Source: Anaerolinea sp. (GTDB taxonomy: Bacteria > Chloroflexota > Anaerolineae > Anaerolineales > Anaerolineaceae). Taken from it: a stretch of 64,000 nt of DNA. The notes beneath the pieces are model-generated. The model saw only the letters and a program-made list of their open reading frames with translations. It was not told the origin of the DNA and made no database searches. Each line of letters starts with the position of its first letter. The first letter of the stretch is position 1. The translations under genes were made by a program, and so were the position numbers. The stretch is from positions 62,001 to 126,000 of the forward strand of contig JARKPU010000074.1 in assembly GCA_029975055.1 (NCBI GenBank), in the 5' to 3' direction. Below, piece by piece: positions 11,801-20,037 of this stretch.

Positions 11801-14052
11801 TGCGCAATGGCTTCTTTGACCTGGAGCGCGTCGCCCTTGACGGCCAGCATGGTTCCGCTGTCGAAGGTCGGGTCTTCGGGGGCAGCCATGGCCTTGCCGC
11901 GCGATTTCGCCAGGAAGCAGTAATCGCGGTCTTCCAGCACGCCCGCCGCCCAGAGCGCCGTCAGCTCGCCGAAGGAATGCCCGGCGGCAAAATCCGGCGC
12001 GAACCCGGCCTGCCGGAGCAGCCTGTACAGGCCCACGCTGAGCGAGCCGATCGCCGGCTGGGCATGCTCGGTGCGCGTGAGCACGTCGGAGAGCGCATCG
12101 CGCCGCGCCTGGTCAAAGACCGGCGGCGGGTACACCCGGCTGGAAAGCGGCTTCAGGCCGTCTTTGACGAACAGCTCATCCATCTCGGCGAACGCCTGGC
12201 GGATGGGAGGGAAGTTACAGGCCAGCTCGCGGCCCATTTCCAAGTACTGTGAACCCTGCCCGGAGAAGAGCGCCACCACCTTGCCTTGAGTCTCCAGGCC
12301 GGCCTTGCGGTAATAGATGCCCTTGGGGTGCTCCCAGGCCTCTGCATCCGGCTTCTGCTGGATGTACTCAATGGCCGCCTGGAGCAGTTCGGCGGCCTCG
12401 TGGGCGCTTTCGGCCACAAAGCCCACGCGCGCATGCCCCTGCGGCGGCGCGCCGGTTTGAGATTCGCGCGCCAGCTCGTTGAGGCTGCCCGATCCGCCTG
12501 CTCCTTGCAGTTTCGCCAGAGCAGCCTGGCAGGCTTTTGCCAGTTCTGCGGGGCCGGCAGCCGAAAGCAGCACCGCCTGGGGCACGCTGTGCACCCGGTA
12601 AGGGGCGGTGTGCTCGGCCTGGTATTCCTCAAGCGTTGTATGGAAATTCGTCCCGCCGAACCCGAAGGCGCTCACCCCGGCGCGGCGCGGCGTCTGCGGA
12701 TCATGCCGGAACCAGGGGCGCACCTCGGTATTGATATAGAACGGCGAGTTCTCCACATCCAGCTTGGGGTTGGGCTTTTTGACGTTGATCGTCGGCGGAA
12801 GAATCTTGTGATGCAGCGCCAGGGCAATTTTGATCAACCCCGCCACGCCTGCGGCGCCCTTGGTGTGCGCGATTTGCGATTTCACCGACCCAAGCGCGAT
12901 GTACTGCCGCTCGGGGTTGCCTGCCTCGAAGACCTCGCGCAGCCCGGCGAACTCGGCAGGGTCGCCCGCGGGGGTGCCTGTGCCGTGCGCTTCGATCAAC
13001 CCCACGCTGGCTGGGGCGTAGCCCGCCTCGCGGTAAGCCCGCCGCAGCGCCTCGGCCTGCCCTGAAGGGCGCGGAGCGTAAATGCTCTTGTAGCGCCCGT
13101 CGCTCGACGAGCCGCTCCCGCGGATCACCGCGTAGATGCGGTCGCCGTCGCGTTCGGCGTCTTCCAGCCGCTTGAGCACCACCATGCCGATGCCCTCGCC
13201 CGCCATCATGCCGTCCGAGTCGGCATCGAAGGTGCGCACCGCTTCGCCCTTCGAGAAGGCGGGCGTCTTGCTGAAGCTCAGATACACGCCGATCGAGTTA
13301 TCGGTATCCACCCCGCCGGTGATCATCATATCCGCGCGGTGCTCCACCAGCTCCATCAGCGCCATGCGGATGGCCGCCAACGAGGTGCCGCAGGCCGCAT
13401 CGATGATGCAGTTCGTCCCGCCCAGGTCGAAGCGGTTGGCAATTCTACCGGCCACCACGTTGGCCAGCGACCCGGGGAAGGAATTCTCTTCCCAGCCGGC
13501 GTAGGCCAGCTTGATCTTCTCGATGATCTTCGCCGTATCGGCCGCCGAAACCCCGCTCGCGCGCAGCACCTTCTCCCACACGGGGTACTGCAGCCGCGCC
13601 ATGAGCGGCACGTAAGATTTCATCGAGACGCCCACCACGCCCAGGATCACCCCCGTGGAGCTGCGATTCCATTCCCGCCCTTCACCGTAACCGGCATCCT
13701 CCAGCGCATCGCGGGCCACCACCAGCCCGAGCAGCTGCGAAACATCGGTCGCCTCCAGCAGGTTGGGGGGCAGGCCAAATTCGGTCGGGTCAAAATCAAT
13801 ATCCGGCAGGAACCCGCCGCGCTTGTTATACGATTTATCCGGCGCGGAGGGGTCGGGGTCGTAGTAATCGGCCACCGACCAGCGCGATTCGGGCACTTCG
13901 GTCAGGCAGTCAATTTTGTGCAGGATGTTGTCCCAATATTCCTGCACATCGGTCGCCTTTGGGAAGATCGACGCCAACCCGATGATCGCGACGGGTGTTT
14001 TGCGAAGCTGGTTGTTAAATTCGCGCGCGGGGTCGGTGGATGTAGACTTCAT
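8824..14052 (-). CDS. PfaA-like multidomain synthase: KS-AT-ACP-ACP-ACP-KR(structural half)
   Basis: Iterative type I synthase that extends an acyl chain held on ACP; founding gene of the 3066-14052 cluster. The KS domain (about 1-470) has Cys221 in DAACGTS and the His loops EAHGTGTPAGDP and VKSQIAHTKGAAG. The AT (about 580-900) has Ser693 in GHSFGE. Residues about 980-1160 are Ala/Pro-rich with two coiled-coil segments carrying the repeated pattern LHEQYQRNQEEYGK / IHAEYLQSQEEYAR. Three ACPs follow, each with DLGIDSIKRVEIMGALR, phosphopantetheine serines near 1209, 1321 and 1433. The end is the PfaA-style KR structural subdomain (GGLFGLAKTLNLEWESVFCRAIDLSP). ACP repeats are the hallmark of PUFA synthases. 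ATG at 14052 follows AGGAG. Product could be a polyunsaturated or glycolipid-type acyl chain; it cannot be read from sequence. Confidence 0.92.
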   Translation of the reverse strand: MKSTSTDPAREFNNQLRKTPVAIIGLASIFPKATDVQEYWDNILHKIDCLTEVPESRWSVADYYDPDPSAPDKSYNKRGGFLPDIDFDPTEFGLPPNLLEATDVSQLLGLVVARDALEDAGYGEGREWNRSSTGVILGVVGVSMKSYVPLMARLQYPVWEKVLRASGVSAADTAKIIEKIKLAYAGWEENSFPGSLANVVAGRIANRFDLGGTNCIIDAACGTSLAAIRMALMELVEHRADMMITGGVDTDNSIGVYLSFSKTPAFSKGEAVRTFDADSDGMMAGEGIGMVVLKRLEDAERDGDRIYAVIRGSGSSSDGRYKSIYAPRPSGQAEALRRAYREAGYAPASVGLIEAHGTGTPAGDPAEFAGLREVFEAGNPERQYIALGSVKSQIAHTKGAAGVAGLIKIALALHHKILPPTINVKKPNPKLDVENSPFYINTEVRPWFRHDPQTPRRAGVSAFGFGGTNFHTTLEEYQAEHTAPYRVHSVPQAVLLSAAGPAELAKACQAALAKLQGAGGSGSLNELARESQTGAPPQGHARVGFVAESAHEAAELLQAAIEYIQQKPDAEAWEHPKGIYYRKAGLETQGKVVALFSGQGSQYLEMGRELACNFPPIRQAFAEMDELFVKDGLKPLSSRVYPPPVFDQARRDALSDVLTRTEHAQPAIGSLSVGLYRLLRQAGFAPDFAAGHSFGELTALWAAGVLEDRDYCFLAKSRGKAMAAPEDPTFDSGTMLAVKGDALQVKEAIAQFPEITLANWNSPTQVVLAGSRAAVAAVQAHLTGLGYSVVQLPVSAAFHTPLVGHAQKPFAEAIDQVKFNAPKVRLYSNTTGKAHSSDPEEIRAALKGHILNPVLFKDEIENIYAAGGRIFVEFGPKNVLTNLVKSILEDRPHLAVALNATPKKDSDRLLREAAVQLRVAGLPLGDVDPYQAPARKPPARKKSLATVKLNGGLYVSPKTKAGFEKALADGFRIAQAQPAGPAAAPAPAPAAQALPAAQAAPPASAPAAQALGESLARLAGHQGEVLRLHEQYQRNQEEYGKIFARLTEQQIALLSGAPAEKLAQIGPVFESLERSMQRFHDLQAETLRIHAEYLQSQEEYARSLAALAHQQAGALQGGQIGFQQAAPPPQPAPKAGLSAPAPAASNGNGHRQAAAAEEPAPAPVPAQAPAAVYDAETLTQALLAVVSEKTGYPVEMLELDSDMEADLGIDSIKRVEIMGALREQFPNLPPADPEAFAEVRTLGQTVRYMTSRSAATNAAAAPQPALPATALKPAAQPAAGAALDSTALTQALLEVVSEKTGYPAEMLELTADMEADLGIDSIKRVEIMGALRERFPGLPPADPEAFAEVRTLGQTVEYITSRRAAPIQAAATPEQPAHAPVPAPAQEAAPESAAGGYGVEVLTRALLEVVSEKTGYPVEMLELGADMEADLGIDSIKRVEIMGALRAQYPALPQADPEAFAEVRTLGDVVAYLAAREAPRPEPAPEHEDANGRNGASYAGIPRGVVGLKPLPQPDFSEYHLPEGRVCLLSDDGTPTAAALARKLTGRGWKVVALGFPEGLAPNRADLPEGVARVALADMSEEHLRQTLAAIAREHGPVGAFIHLNPPAGQSDGLFSEAQKEIVRHVFLLAKHLKEPLTQAPAGGHAAFVVVVRMDGEFGLGSQVDFDPVAGGLFGLAKTLNLEWESVFCRAIDLSPQIEAEQAARYIIAELFDPSRLVTEVGYSPNGRATLVVEQVLAGGVN

Positions 14053-14150
14053 GAGATATCACTCCTGGTTCTGGCTGGGAATTAAAAGAGAACAGCCGCA
14101 GCGGCCATTCCCCCGTCAGGCATGATCGGTATCGGAAAGTGCTTCAATCG

Positions 14151-14186
14151 TTCTGTAAACCGGCGGCAAGCCCCTGATCTACAGAA
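14151..14186. repeat. Degenerate member of GTGGGGC palindromic repeat family
   Basis: Arms TTCTGTA and TACAGAA enclose a core containing GGCAAGCCCC. The layout matches the better copies at 26279, 56053, 57538 and 61096, including a GTGCTTC-like sequence just to the left, but the inner arms have decayed. Confidence 0.45.
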
Positions 14187-14289
14187 TAGACCAATGCAAT
14201 CTGGTATCGTCACCATGTTAACCCATTCGGGCTGCGATGGTTGCGCTTTTTCGGCAGCCGGCCGGAAAACTGGGCCGGGGCCGCGATGC

Positions 14290-14295
14290 TATAAT
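14290..14295 (+). promoter_or_regulatory. Extended -10 promoter element upstream of the LLM oxidoreductase
   Basis: TGC-TATAAT (TG motif at 14287-14288). No good -35 hexamer is present at 16-18 nt, which is usual for extended -10 promoters. It would give a leader of about 150 nt that includes the REP-like repeat. Confidence 0.4.
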
Positions 14296-14351
14296 AATCC
14301 CACATTTCCCGGTGCCCGAAAGAAAGTACTGAAAGCTGCTACTTTGACAAA

Positions 14352-14402
14352 TTCACTTTTCACCCCACCCTCGGCCCCGCCCCTCAAGGGGCGGGGAGTT
14401 TA
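14352..14402 (+). repeat. REP-like GC-rich palindrome, copy 1
   Basis: TTCAC, a CCCCACCCTCGG segment, then GCCCCTCAAGGGGC with flanking CCCG/CGGGG and ending AGTTTA. The same order of blocks recurs at 44936 (same strand) and 27759 (opposite strand). Here it lies about 45 nt before a start codon. Confidence 0.7.
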
Positions 14403-14448
14403 GACTGTTCACCGTGAAGCATACACGCGCTCGAAAGAGAGGTCTCCT

Positions 14449-15387
14449 ATGATTGAATTCGGTTGGCGCACGCCCGATTTCCCCGTGGATGGCAGCGACA
14501 CGCTGTCTTTCCGCGACCAGCAGTTCGACTTCCTCGACGCCCTGCAAGGCAGCTTCGACTCGGCCTGGATTGCCGATCACTTTGTGCCGTGGATGGCCTC
14601 GCGCGATCAGAGCTCCGATAATTACGAGTGCTGGACCACGCTGACCTACTTCATGGCCAAATACCCGCGGATGAAGTTCGGCTCGATCGTCCTTTCGCAG
14701 GGCTACCGCCCGCCGGCCTTGCTGGCAAAGATGGCCTCCATCCTGCAGGTGCTTTCGGGCGGGCGGCTCATCCTCGGCATCGGCGCGGGCTGGAAGGAAG
14801 ACGAATACCGCGCCTACGGCTATGACTTCCCGCCGGCCCCGGTGCGCATCCGCCAGCTGGCCGAAGCGGTGCAGATCATCCGCTCGATGTTCACCCAGCC
14901 GAAGACGACCTTCCACGGCGAATATTACCACACCCAGGATGCGATCTGCCAGCCCAAGCCCACCCCGCCCCCGCCGATCATGATCGGCGGCTCAGGCCGC
15001 AAGCTGACCCTGCGCGTGGTGGCGCAGTATGCCGACTGGTGGAACGGGGTAGGCATTTCTCCCGAGGAGTTCGCCGAAGTCAGCGAAGTGCTTGCCGGCC
15101 ACTGCAAAGCCGTCGGCCGCGACCCGGCTTCGATCGTCAAAACCTATTCCACCGACTGCCTGGCCATCGCCCCCACCACGCAAGAGGCGCAGCGCCTGGC
15201 ACAATCCAGCCCGTTCTACGCGCCGAAGAGCGGCATCATCGGCAACCCCGATGAAGTCGAGGCCCGCATCCGGCGCTACATGGCCCTTGGCGTGGAACAC
15301 ATCATCATGCGCTTCGTGGATTTCCCGCGCTTCGACGGTGCGCGCCTGTTCATCGATGAAGTTCTGCCGAGGTTCCGGTCATCATAG
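14449..15387 (+). CDS. LLM class F420/FMN-dependent oxidoreductase
   Basis: Luciferase-like TIM-barrel flavoprotein, probably cytoplasmic, using FMNH2 or reduced F420; substrate unknown. The 312 residues show the usual family landmarks: the N-terminal EFGWRTP strand, IADHF, the SGGRLILGIGAGWKEDEYRAYGY segment that binds the phosphate end of the flavin, PVRIRQLAEAVQIIRSMF, and PPIMIGGSGRKLTLRVVAQYADWWN. Length is normal for the family. ATG at 14449 follows GAGAGGT. The next gene on the same strand, an enolase-superfamily enzyme, starts 70 nt later, separated by a perfect hairpin, so they may be co-transcribed. Confidence 0.88.
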   Translation: MIEFGWRTPDFPVDGSDTLSFRDQQFDFLDALQGSFDSAWIADHFVPWMASRDQSSDNYECWTTLTYFMAKYPRMKFGSIVLSQGYRPPALLAKMASILQVLSGGRLILGIGAGWKEDEYRAYGYDFPPAPVRIRQLAEAVQIIRSMFTQPKTTFHGEYYHTQDAICQPKPTPPPPIMIGGSGRKLTLRVVAQYADWWNGVGISPEEFAEVSEVLAGHCKAVGRDPASIVKTYSTDCLAIAPTTQEAQRLAQSSPFYAPKSGIIGNPDEVEARIRRYMALGVEHIIMRFVDFPRFDGARLFIDEVLPRFRSS

Positions 15388-15395
15388 GATCAGCT

Positions 15396-15425
15396 TTTCC
15401 CCCTTCCCGGCCGGGAAGGGGGAAA
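15396..15425. terminator. Perfect 15-bp inverted repeat between two plus-strand genes
   Basis: TTTCCCCCTTCCCGG followed at once by its exact complement. Very stable but followed by ACCC rather than a U-run, so it could be a terminator for the LLM gene, an RNA-stabilising stem or a REP-type repeat. Confidence 0.4.
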
Positions 15426-15457
15426 GACCCAAAAACTCAATGAATCAGGAAACTTAA

Positions 15458-16564
15458 ATGAAAATCACCAAACTGGAAACGTTCCTCGTCAAACCGCGCT
15501 GGCTGTTCCTGAAAATCCACACCGATGAAGGCCTGGTGGGCCTGGGCGAACCGATCCTCGAAGGCCGCGCACTCACCTGCGCCCAGGCCGTCGCCGAACT
15601 GGAACCTTACCTGATCGGCCAGGACCCCACCAAAATCATCCACCACTGGCAGGCCATGTACCGGCATGCCTTCTACCGCGGCGGGCCCATCCTCACCAGC
15701 GCGCTGAGCGGCGTGGAACAAGCGCTCTGGGACCTGACCGGTAAATCGCTCGGCGTGCCGGTGTACCGCCTGTTCGGCGGGCCCACCCGCGAGCGCATCC
15801 GCCTGTATAAACACGCCGGGGGCAGCCCGGAGGCGATCAAAGAATGGGCCGCCAAAGGCTTCAACGCCTTCAAGACCGGCATTTCCGGCGGTCGCCCGGC
15901 GCGCATCATCGAGACGAAAGGGTTTGTCGACCGGGCGGTGGAAAACTTCGCTGCGCTGCGCGAGGCTGCCGGGCCGGAGGTGGATATCGCCATTGACTTC
16001 CACGGCGCGGTCAGCCCGCAGACGGCCAAACTGCTCATCAAAGCCCTCGAACCCTACCAGCCCATGTTCATCGAAGAGCCCGTGCAGTGCCAGAACGTGG
16101 ATGCCCTGGCGGAGATCGCCCGCGGCACGCATCTGCCCATCGCCGCCGGCGAGCGCATCTTCACCAAATGGGGCTTCCGCGAACTCCTCGAAAAGCACGC
16201 CGTCTCGGTCCTCCAGCCCGACCTGTGCCATGCGGGCGGCATCCACGAGGTGCACATCATCGCCGGGATGGCCGAGGCGTATTACGCCGCCGTTGCCCCG
16301 CATAACCCGCTTGGGCCTATTTCGCTGGCGGCCTGCATCCAGCTGGACGCGACCATCCCCAACTTTATCGCCCAGGAACACGTCTCACTCGGCGAGGGCT
16401 ACTTGAAGAACCCGTTTGTGGTCAAAGAGGGGTTTGTCGACCTGCCGACCGGGCCCGGGTTGGGCATCGAGCTGGACGAAGATGCCCTGGCGGAGAAGAT
16501 CGGCCACGATTGGACCAACCCCATGTCTTACCACCCAGACGATCACTCGGTGGTGGATTGGTAG
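15458..16564 (+). CDS. Mandelate racemase/enolase-family dehydratase, galactonate dehydratase-like
   Basis: Enolase-superfamily enzyme that abstracts the proton alpha to a sugar-acid carboxylate; best match by eye is D-galactonate dehydratase, which makes 2-keto-3-deoxygalactonate. In 368 residues the N-terminal capping domain carries PRWLFLKIHTDEGLVGLGEP, and the barrel shows metal ligands Asp180 (IDFHG), Glu206 (IEEP) and Glu232 (AAGE). The acid/base His282 sits in APHNPLGP and Glu307 in QEH. This set fits the DgoD-type subgroup rather than true mandelate racemase, because no KxK motif is evident on the second strand. ATG at 15458; only a weak AGGAA precedes it. No other galactonate genes are adjacent, so the substrate remains open. 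Confidence 0.82.
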   Translation: MKITKLETFLVKPRWLFLKIHTDEGLVGLGEPILEGRALTCAQAVAELEPYLIGQDPTKIIHHWQAMYRHAFYRGGPILTSALSGVEQALWDLTGKSLGVPVYRLFGGPTRERIRLYKHAGGSPEAIKEWAAKGFNAFKTGISGGRPARIIETKGFVDRAVENFAALREAAGPEVDIAIDFHGAVSPQTAKLLIKALEPYQPMFIEEPVQCQNVDALAEIARGTHLPIAAGERIFTKWGFRELLEKHAVSVLQPDLCHAGGIHEVHIIAGMAEAYYAAVAPHNPLGPISLAACIQLDATIPNFIAQEHVSLGEGYLKNPFVVKEGFVDLPTGPGLGIELDEDALAEKIGHDWTNPMSYHPDDHSVVDW

Positions 16565-16640
16565 GAATTTCCCATCGCTGCGTGCCATCTCACCGGTTTC
16601 AACACTGGTGAAGGTGGTGGTAACTTCTTTTGTTCCCCAG

Positions 16641-16675
16641 CCCCCTTCTCTCCTCGAAACGGCGAGAGAAGGGGG
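16641..16675. terminator. Bidirectional hairpin between convergent genes
   Basis: CCCCCTTCTCTC (16641-16652) pairs with GAGAGAAGGGGG (16664-16675). It sits between the dehydratase stop and the stop of the convergent ABC exporter; U-runs are weak. Confidence 0.5.
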
Positions 16676-16692
16676 CGCTGCTGCAAATCGAC

Positions 16693-18576
16693 CTAACCCA
16701 CCCCGGGGATCAAATTCATCCCCCGCCTGCGCCCTGCCTCGCGGGGGGCTTCCTTCGCGGCGCCGGATGCATCCTCAGCCGCTTTGGGCAGCTCGCCCAG
16801 GCGGAATTGCAGCCGGTGCAGGTGCGCGTAAAGCCCGCCCGCGGCGATCAACTCGGCATGCGTGCCCAGCTCCACCAGCCTGCCTTCATCCAACACGGCG
16901 ATGCGGTGCGCATTATGGATCGTCGAAAGGCGGTGCGCGATGACGATGCTGGTGCGCCCGGCCATCAGGCGTTCCAGCGCCTCCTGCACCAGTCCTTCGC
17001 TTTCGCTATCGAGCGATGAGGTGGCTTCATCCAGCAGCAGGATACGCGGATCCTTGAGGATGGCGCGCGCGATGGCAATGCGCTGGCGCTGGCCTCCGCT
17101 GAGCTTCACCCCGCGCTCGCCCACCGGCGTATCGTACCCCTTGGGCAGCGCCGAAATGAATTCGTGCGCATTGGCCGAACGCGCCGCGGCGATCACCTCA
17201 TCTTGCGTGGCATCCAGCCGCCCATAGAGGATATTCTCGCCGACCGTGCTGCCAAAGAGCAGCGTTTCCTGCGGGACGATACCAATCTGGCTGCGCAGGC
17301 TTTCCACCTGCAGCGAGCGCAGGTCGCGCCCGTCGATGCGGATGCAGCCGGAGGAGGGGTCGAAAAAGCGCGGGATCAGGTTCACCAGGGTGGTCTTGCC
17401 GGCACCGCTCGGCCCCACCAGGGCGATCACCTCGCCCGGCTGGATCTCCAGTGAAACATCATCCAGGATCATTGTCTCAGGCTCATCCTGGTAGGCAAAC
17501 GAAACCCTCTCCAGCGTGATGCGCCCTTCCACGCGCTGCAAAACCTCGGCGCCGGGCTGCTCGATAATATCCGACTGCGTATCGAGGATCTCGAACAGGC
17601 GGCGGGTGGCCCCAAGCGTCTCCTGCAGGCCCGTCCACAGCCCGCTGAACTGCCCGATCGAGCCTGCGATGGTCAGCGTGAGCACCAGGAACATGAACAA
17701 CTGCCCGGCGGTGAGCCGGCCTGCCAGCACCTCGTGCCCGCCAAACCAGAAGATCGAGACGACCGCCGCAAAACCCAGGAAGGAAATCAACGGGCCAAAG
17801 AGCGCCGAAATGCGCGTGCGCTTCATCGCCAGCGAAAAGGTCTTTTCGATATTCTCACTGAAGCGCTTGATCTCGTAATGCTCGCGCACGAAAGACTGCA
17901 CCACCCGAATGCCCCCCAGCGCCTCCTCCAGCACGGTGGTGGCGTTGGCGAGCTGGTCTTGCACCTGAGAGGAGAGCGCGCGCAGCCGCCGGCCAAAGAG
18001 CGTGGCAATGACGATCACCACCGGGATGAGCGCGAACATGAAGAGCGTCAGGCGCCAATCGGTGACCACAATTAAGATCAATGCGCCGATGAAGGTAAGC
18101 GCCTGTGAGAGCGCGGTGGAAATATCGCTCGTCACCAGCGCGCGGACGGTCGAAACGTCGTTGGTCAGGCGGCTCACCAGCTCGCCTGTGCGCCGCTCGT
18201 TGAAGAAGCTGAGCGAGAGAAACTGAAGGTGCGAGAAGAGCTTGATGCGCAGGTCGGCCATCACCCGCTCGCCGATGAACGAAAGCAGGTAAGCGCGCAC
18301 GAAGTAAAACAGGCTCTGCAGCGCGAAGATGCCCACCAGGAGGAGCGTAATCTGGTTGAGCAGCTTCGGGTCGTTGTTCTTGAAGACTGCGTCGATGAGG
18401 AACTGCAGCGTATAAGGCCCTGCCAGCCCGAGCAGACTGCCCAGGGCGATGACGACCAGGGCAATATAAAGGCGGTAACGATGCGGCCGCACAAAAGCAA
18501 ACAGCCGCCGGAACTGGCCGAGGCTGCGCAGCGGGCTGCCAGGAGCGGAAGCAGGTTCAACAGGTTGAGAGCTCAT
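16693..18576 (-). CDS. ABC exporter half-transporter (ABC_membrane + ATPase, MsbA/LmrA type)
   Basis: Membrane exporter that works as a dimer to move lipids, drugs or peptides outward. Residues about 40-320 form the six-helix type IV exporter domain; the ATPase follows with Walker A GPSGAGKTT, Q-loop IGIVPQETLLF, signature LSGGQRQR, Walker B ILLLDEATSSLD and H-loop IAHRLSTI. The total of 627 residues is normal. The ATG at 18576 is preferred, with AGAAGG just upstream; an in-frame TTG 15 nt earlier is less likely. It is divergent from the MFS gene at 18677 with only 100 nt between, so both promoters share that space. The Ala/Glu-rich tail after residue 600 is poorly conserved. Cargo is unknown. 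Confidence 0.9.
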   Translation of the reverse strand: MSSQPVEPASAPGSPLRSLGQFRRLFAFVRPHRYRLYIALVVIALGSLLGLAGPYTLQFLIDAVFKNNDPKLLNQITLLLVGIFALQSLFYFVRAYLLSFIGERVMADLRIKLFSHLQFLSLSFFNERRTGELVSRLTNDVSTVRALVTSDISTALSQALTFIGALILIVVTDWRLTLFMFALIPVVIVIATLFGRRLRALSSQVQDQLANATTVLEEALGGIRVVQSFVREHYEIKRFSENIEKTFSLAMKRTRISALFGPLISFLGFAAVVSIFWFGGHEVLAGRLTAGQLFMFLVLTLTIAGSIGQFSGLWTGLQETLGATRRLFEILDTQSDIIEQPGAEVLQRVEGRITLERVSFAYQDEPETMILDDVSLEIQPGEVIALVGPSGAGKTTLVNLIPRFFDPSSGCIRIDGRDLRSLQVESLRSQIGIVPQETLLFGSTVGENILYGRLDATQDEVIAAARSANAHEFISALPKGYDTPVGERGVKLSGGQRQRIAIARAILKDPRILLLDEATSSLDSESEGLVQEALERLMAGRTSIVIAHRLSTIHNAHRIAVLDEGRLVELGTHAELIAAGGLYAHLHRLQFRLGELPKAAEDASGAAKEAPREAGRRRGMNLIPGVG

Positions 18577-18676
18577 AGACCTTCTTTCCAATCGGTTCGT
18601 GAATTCTCCAATCGCGCAAGGTTACTTTACACCCTTTTGGTCAAAGCGGGGTTAAACCTGTCGAGGAGGCGCAGGC

Positions 18677-19924
18677 ATGCCGGAACAATCTTATCGCGTT
18701 TACCCTTACCGCTGGGTCGTGCTGGGGGTCTTCATGCTGATCAACCTGACCATCCAGACCCTGTGGATCTGCTTTGCGCCCATCACCGGGCCGGCGGCGA
18801 AATTCTACGGCGTCTCCGATCTGCAGATCGGCTTCCTCGCCATGCTCTTTATGCTCGTTTACGTGCCGCTTTCCATCCCCATCTCATGGATGATCGACAC
18901 CTACGGCTACCGCAAAGCGGTCGGGCTGGGGGCGGTTCTGTTTGGGGTCTTCGGGCTGCTGCGCGGGCTGGCAGCATCCAGCTACACCTGGGTGCTCCTC
19001 TTCACCATCGGCATCGCGGTGGCGCAGCCGTTCTTGCTCAACGCGGTCAGCACCGTGGCGGCCAAATGGTTTCCCATCGAAGAGCGCGCCACCGCAGCCG
19101 GGCTGGCGCTGGTTGCCGGGTTCATCGGCATCGCCATCGGGCAGGTCGCCTCGCCGCTGCTGGTGCTCAACTTCGGCATCCAGGCCATGCAGATGATCTT
19201 CGGCGCAGCCTCGGCCGCCTCGGTGGTCGTCTTCCTCATCTTCACGCGCGAGGCGCCGCCCACCCCGCCCTGCCCGCCCGGTCAGGAGGCGCGCGCCCTC
19301 ATGCTCGACGGGCTGCGCAGTATGCTCAGGCTGAAGGATATGTGGCTGCTGATGTTCCTCTTCCTGGTGGGCATGGGCATCTTCAACGGGGTTTCGACCT
19401 GGATCGAGAACATCATCCGCCCGCGCGGCTTCAGCATCACCCAGGCCGGCGACCTGGGCGGGATTCTCCTGCTGGGCGGCATCGCCGGGGCAATCGTCAT
19501 CCCGGCCCTGTCCGACAAGCTGCAGAAGCGCAAGGTCTTCCTGCTCCTCGGCATGCTTTTGGCCATCCCCGGCATGGTGGGGGTCACATTCGCCGCGAGT
19601 TACGCCTTGATGCTGGTGAGCATGTTCCTGCTGGGCTTCTTCTTGATGAGCCTCGCGCCGGTCGGCTACCAGTACGCCGCCGAGATCACCCACCCCGCCC
19701 CCGAAGGCACCTCCGCCGGGCTGCTGAACATGGTGGGGCAGGCGTCGGTGGTGTTCATCTTCGCCATGGACGCGCTCAAAGACTCGCACGGCGCGTTCAC
19801 CCTCTCGTTGAGCGCCTTCATTGGGTTGATGATCCTGTGCTGCTTCTTCATCGTCCTGCTGAGCGAATCCCGGTTAGGGAAGCTGCAGGTGGAGAAAGAA
19901 AGCCCGCCCCTGACGCTCCACTAA
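18677..19924 (+). CDS. MFS transporter
   Basis: Twelve-helix secondary transporter of the major facilitator superfamily, 415 residues, inner membrane. It begins with a short cytoplasmic end then YRWVVLGVFMLINLT as helix 1. The family signature between helices 2 and 3 is SWMIDTYGYRKAVGLG (Asp and Arg of the D-x-G-x-R pattern), and an equivalent lies after helix 8 (PALSDKLQKRK). A polar central loop follows TREAPP. ATG at 18677 has a strong GAGGAGG 7 nt upstream. By eye the N-terminal half resembles the FLVCR/CynX-like branch, but I would not name a substrate. It is divergent from the ABC exporter and convergent with the HerA-like gene. Confidence 0.85.
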   Translation: MPEQSYRVYPYRWVVLGVFMLINLTIQTLWICFAPITGPAAKFYGVSDLQIGFLAMLFMLVYVPLSIPISWMIDTYGYRKAVGLGAVLFGVFGLLRGLAASSYTWVLLFTIGIAVAQPFLLNAVSTVAAKWFPIEERATAAGLALVAGFIGIAIGQVASPLLVLNFGIQAMQMIFGAASAASVVVFLIFTREAPPTPPCPPGQEARALMLDGLRSMLRLKDMWLLMFLFLVGMGIFNGVSTWIENIIRPRGFSITQAGDLGGILLLGGIAGAIVIPALSDKLQKRKVFLLLGMLLAIPGMVGVTFAASYALMLVSMFLLGFFLMSLAPVGYQYAAEITHPAPEGTSAGLLNMVGQASVVFIFAMDALKDSHGAFTLSLSAFIGLMILCCFFIVLLSESRLGKLQVEKESPPLTLH

Positions 19925-19954
19925 AAAGAAAAAGGGGCTCTCCCAGAATTTAAT

Positions 19955-20012
19955 GTGCATCTCTTCCCATACGTTGTGAGGCTTGCGCCACAACGTACGT
20001 GAAGAGATGCAC
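19955..20012. terminator. Long palindrome between convergent genes
   Basis: GTGCATCTCTTC (19955-19966) pairs with GAAGAGATGCAC (20001-20012), with an inner ACGTTGTG/CACAACGT stem around AGGCTTGCGC. It can act as a terminator for both the MFS gene and the HerA-like gene. Its outer sequence GTGCATCT and central GTTGTG-AGGC layout resemble the GTGGGGC palindrome family, so it may be a distant member. Confidence 0.6.
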
Positions 20013-20037
20013 GCTTTCCGGCATCCGGCTTTTCACC

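Larger units (their letters stand above)
14053..14448. other. 396-nt divergent intergenic region with two repeat elements
   Basis: Separates the lipid-synthase cluster (minus) from the flavin oxidoreductase (plus), so it must contain both promoters. I see a degenerate copy of the GGGGC palindrome family at 14151-14186, an extended -10 box at 14290 and a REP-like GC-rich repeat at 14352. No open reading frame here looks like a gene, and no clear minus-strand promoter stands out. Confidence 0.6.

Noticed and set aside
10603..12252. 549-codon open frame on the plus strand
   Set aside because: Antisense to the AT and linker of the lipid synthase; no domain.
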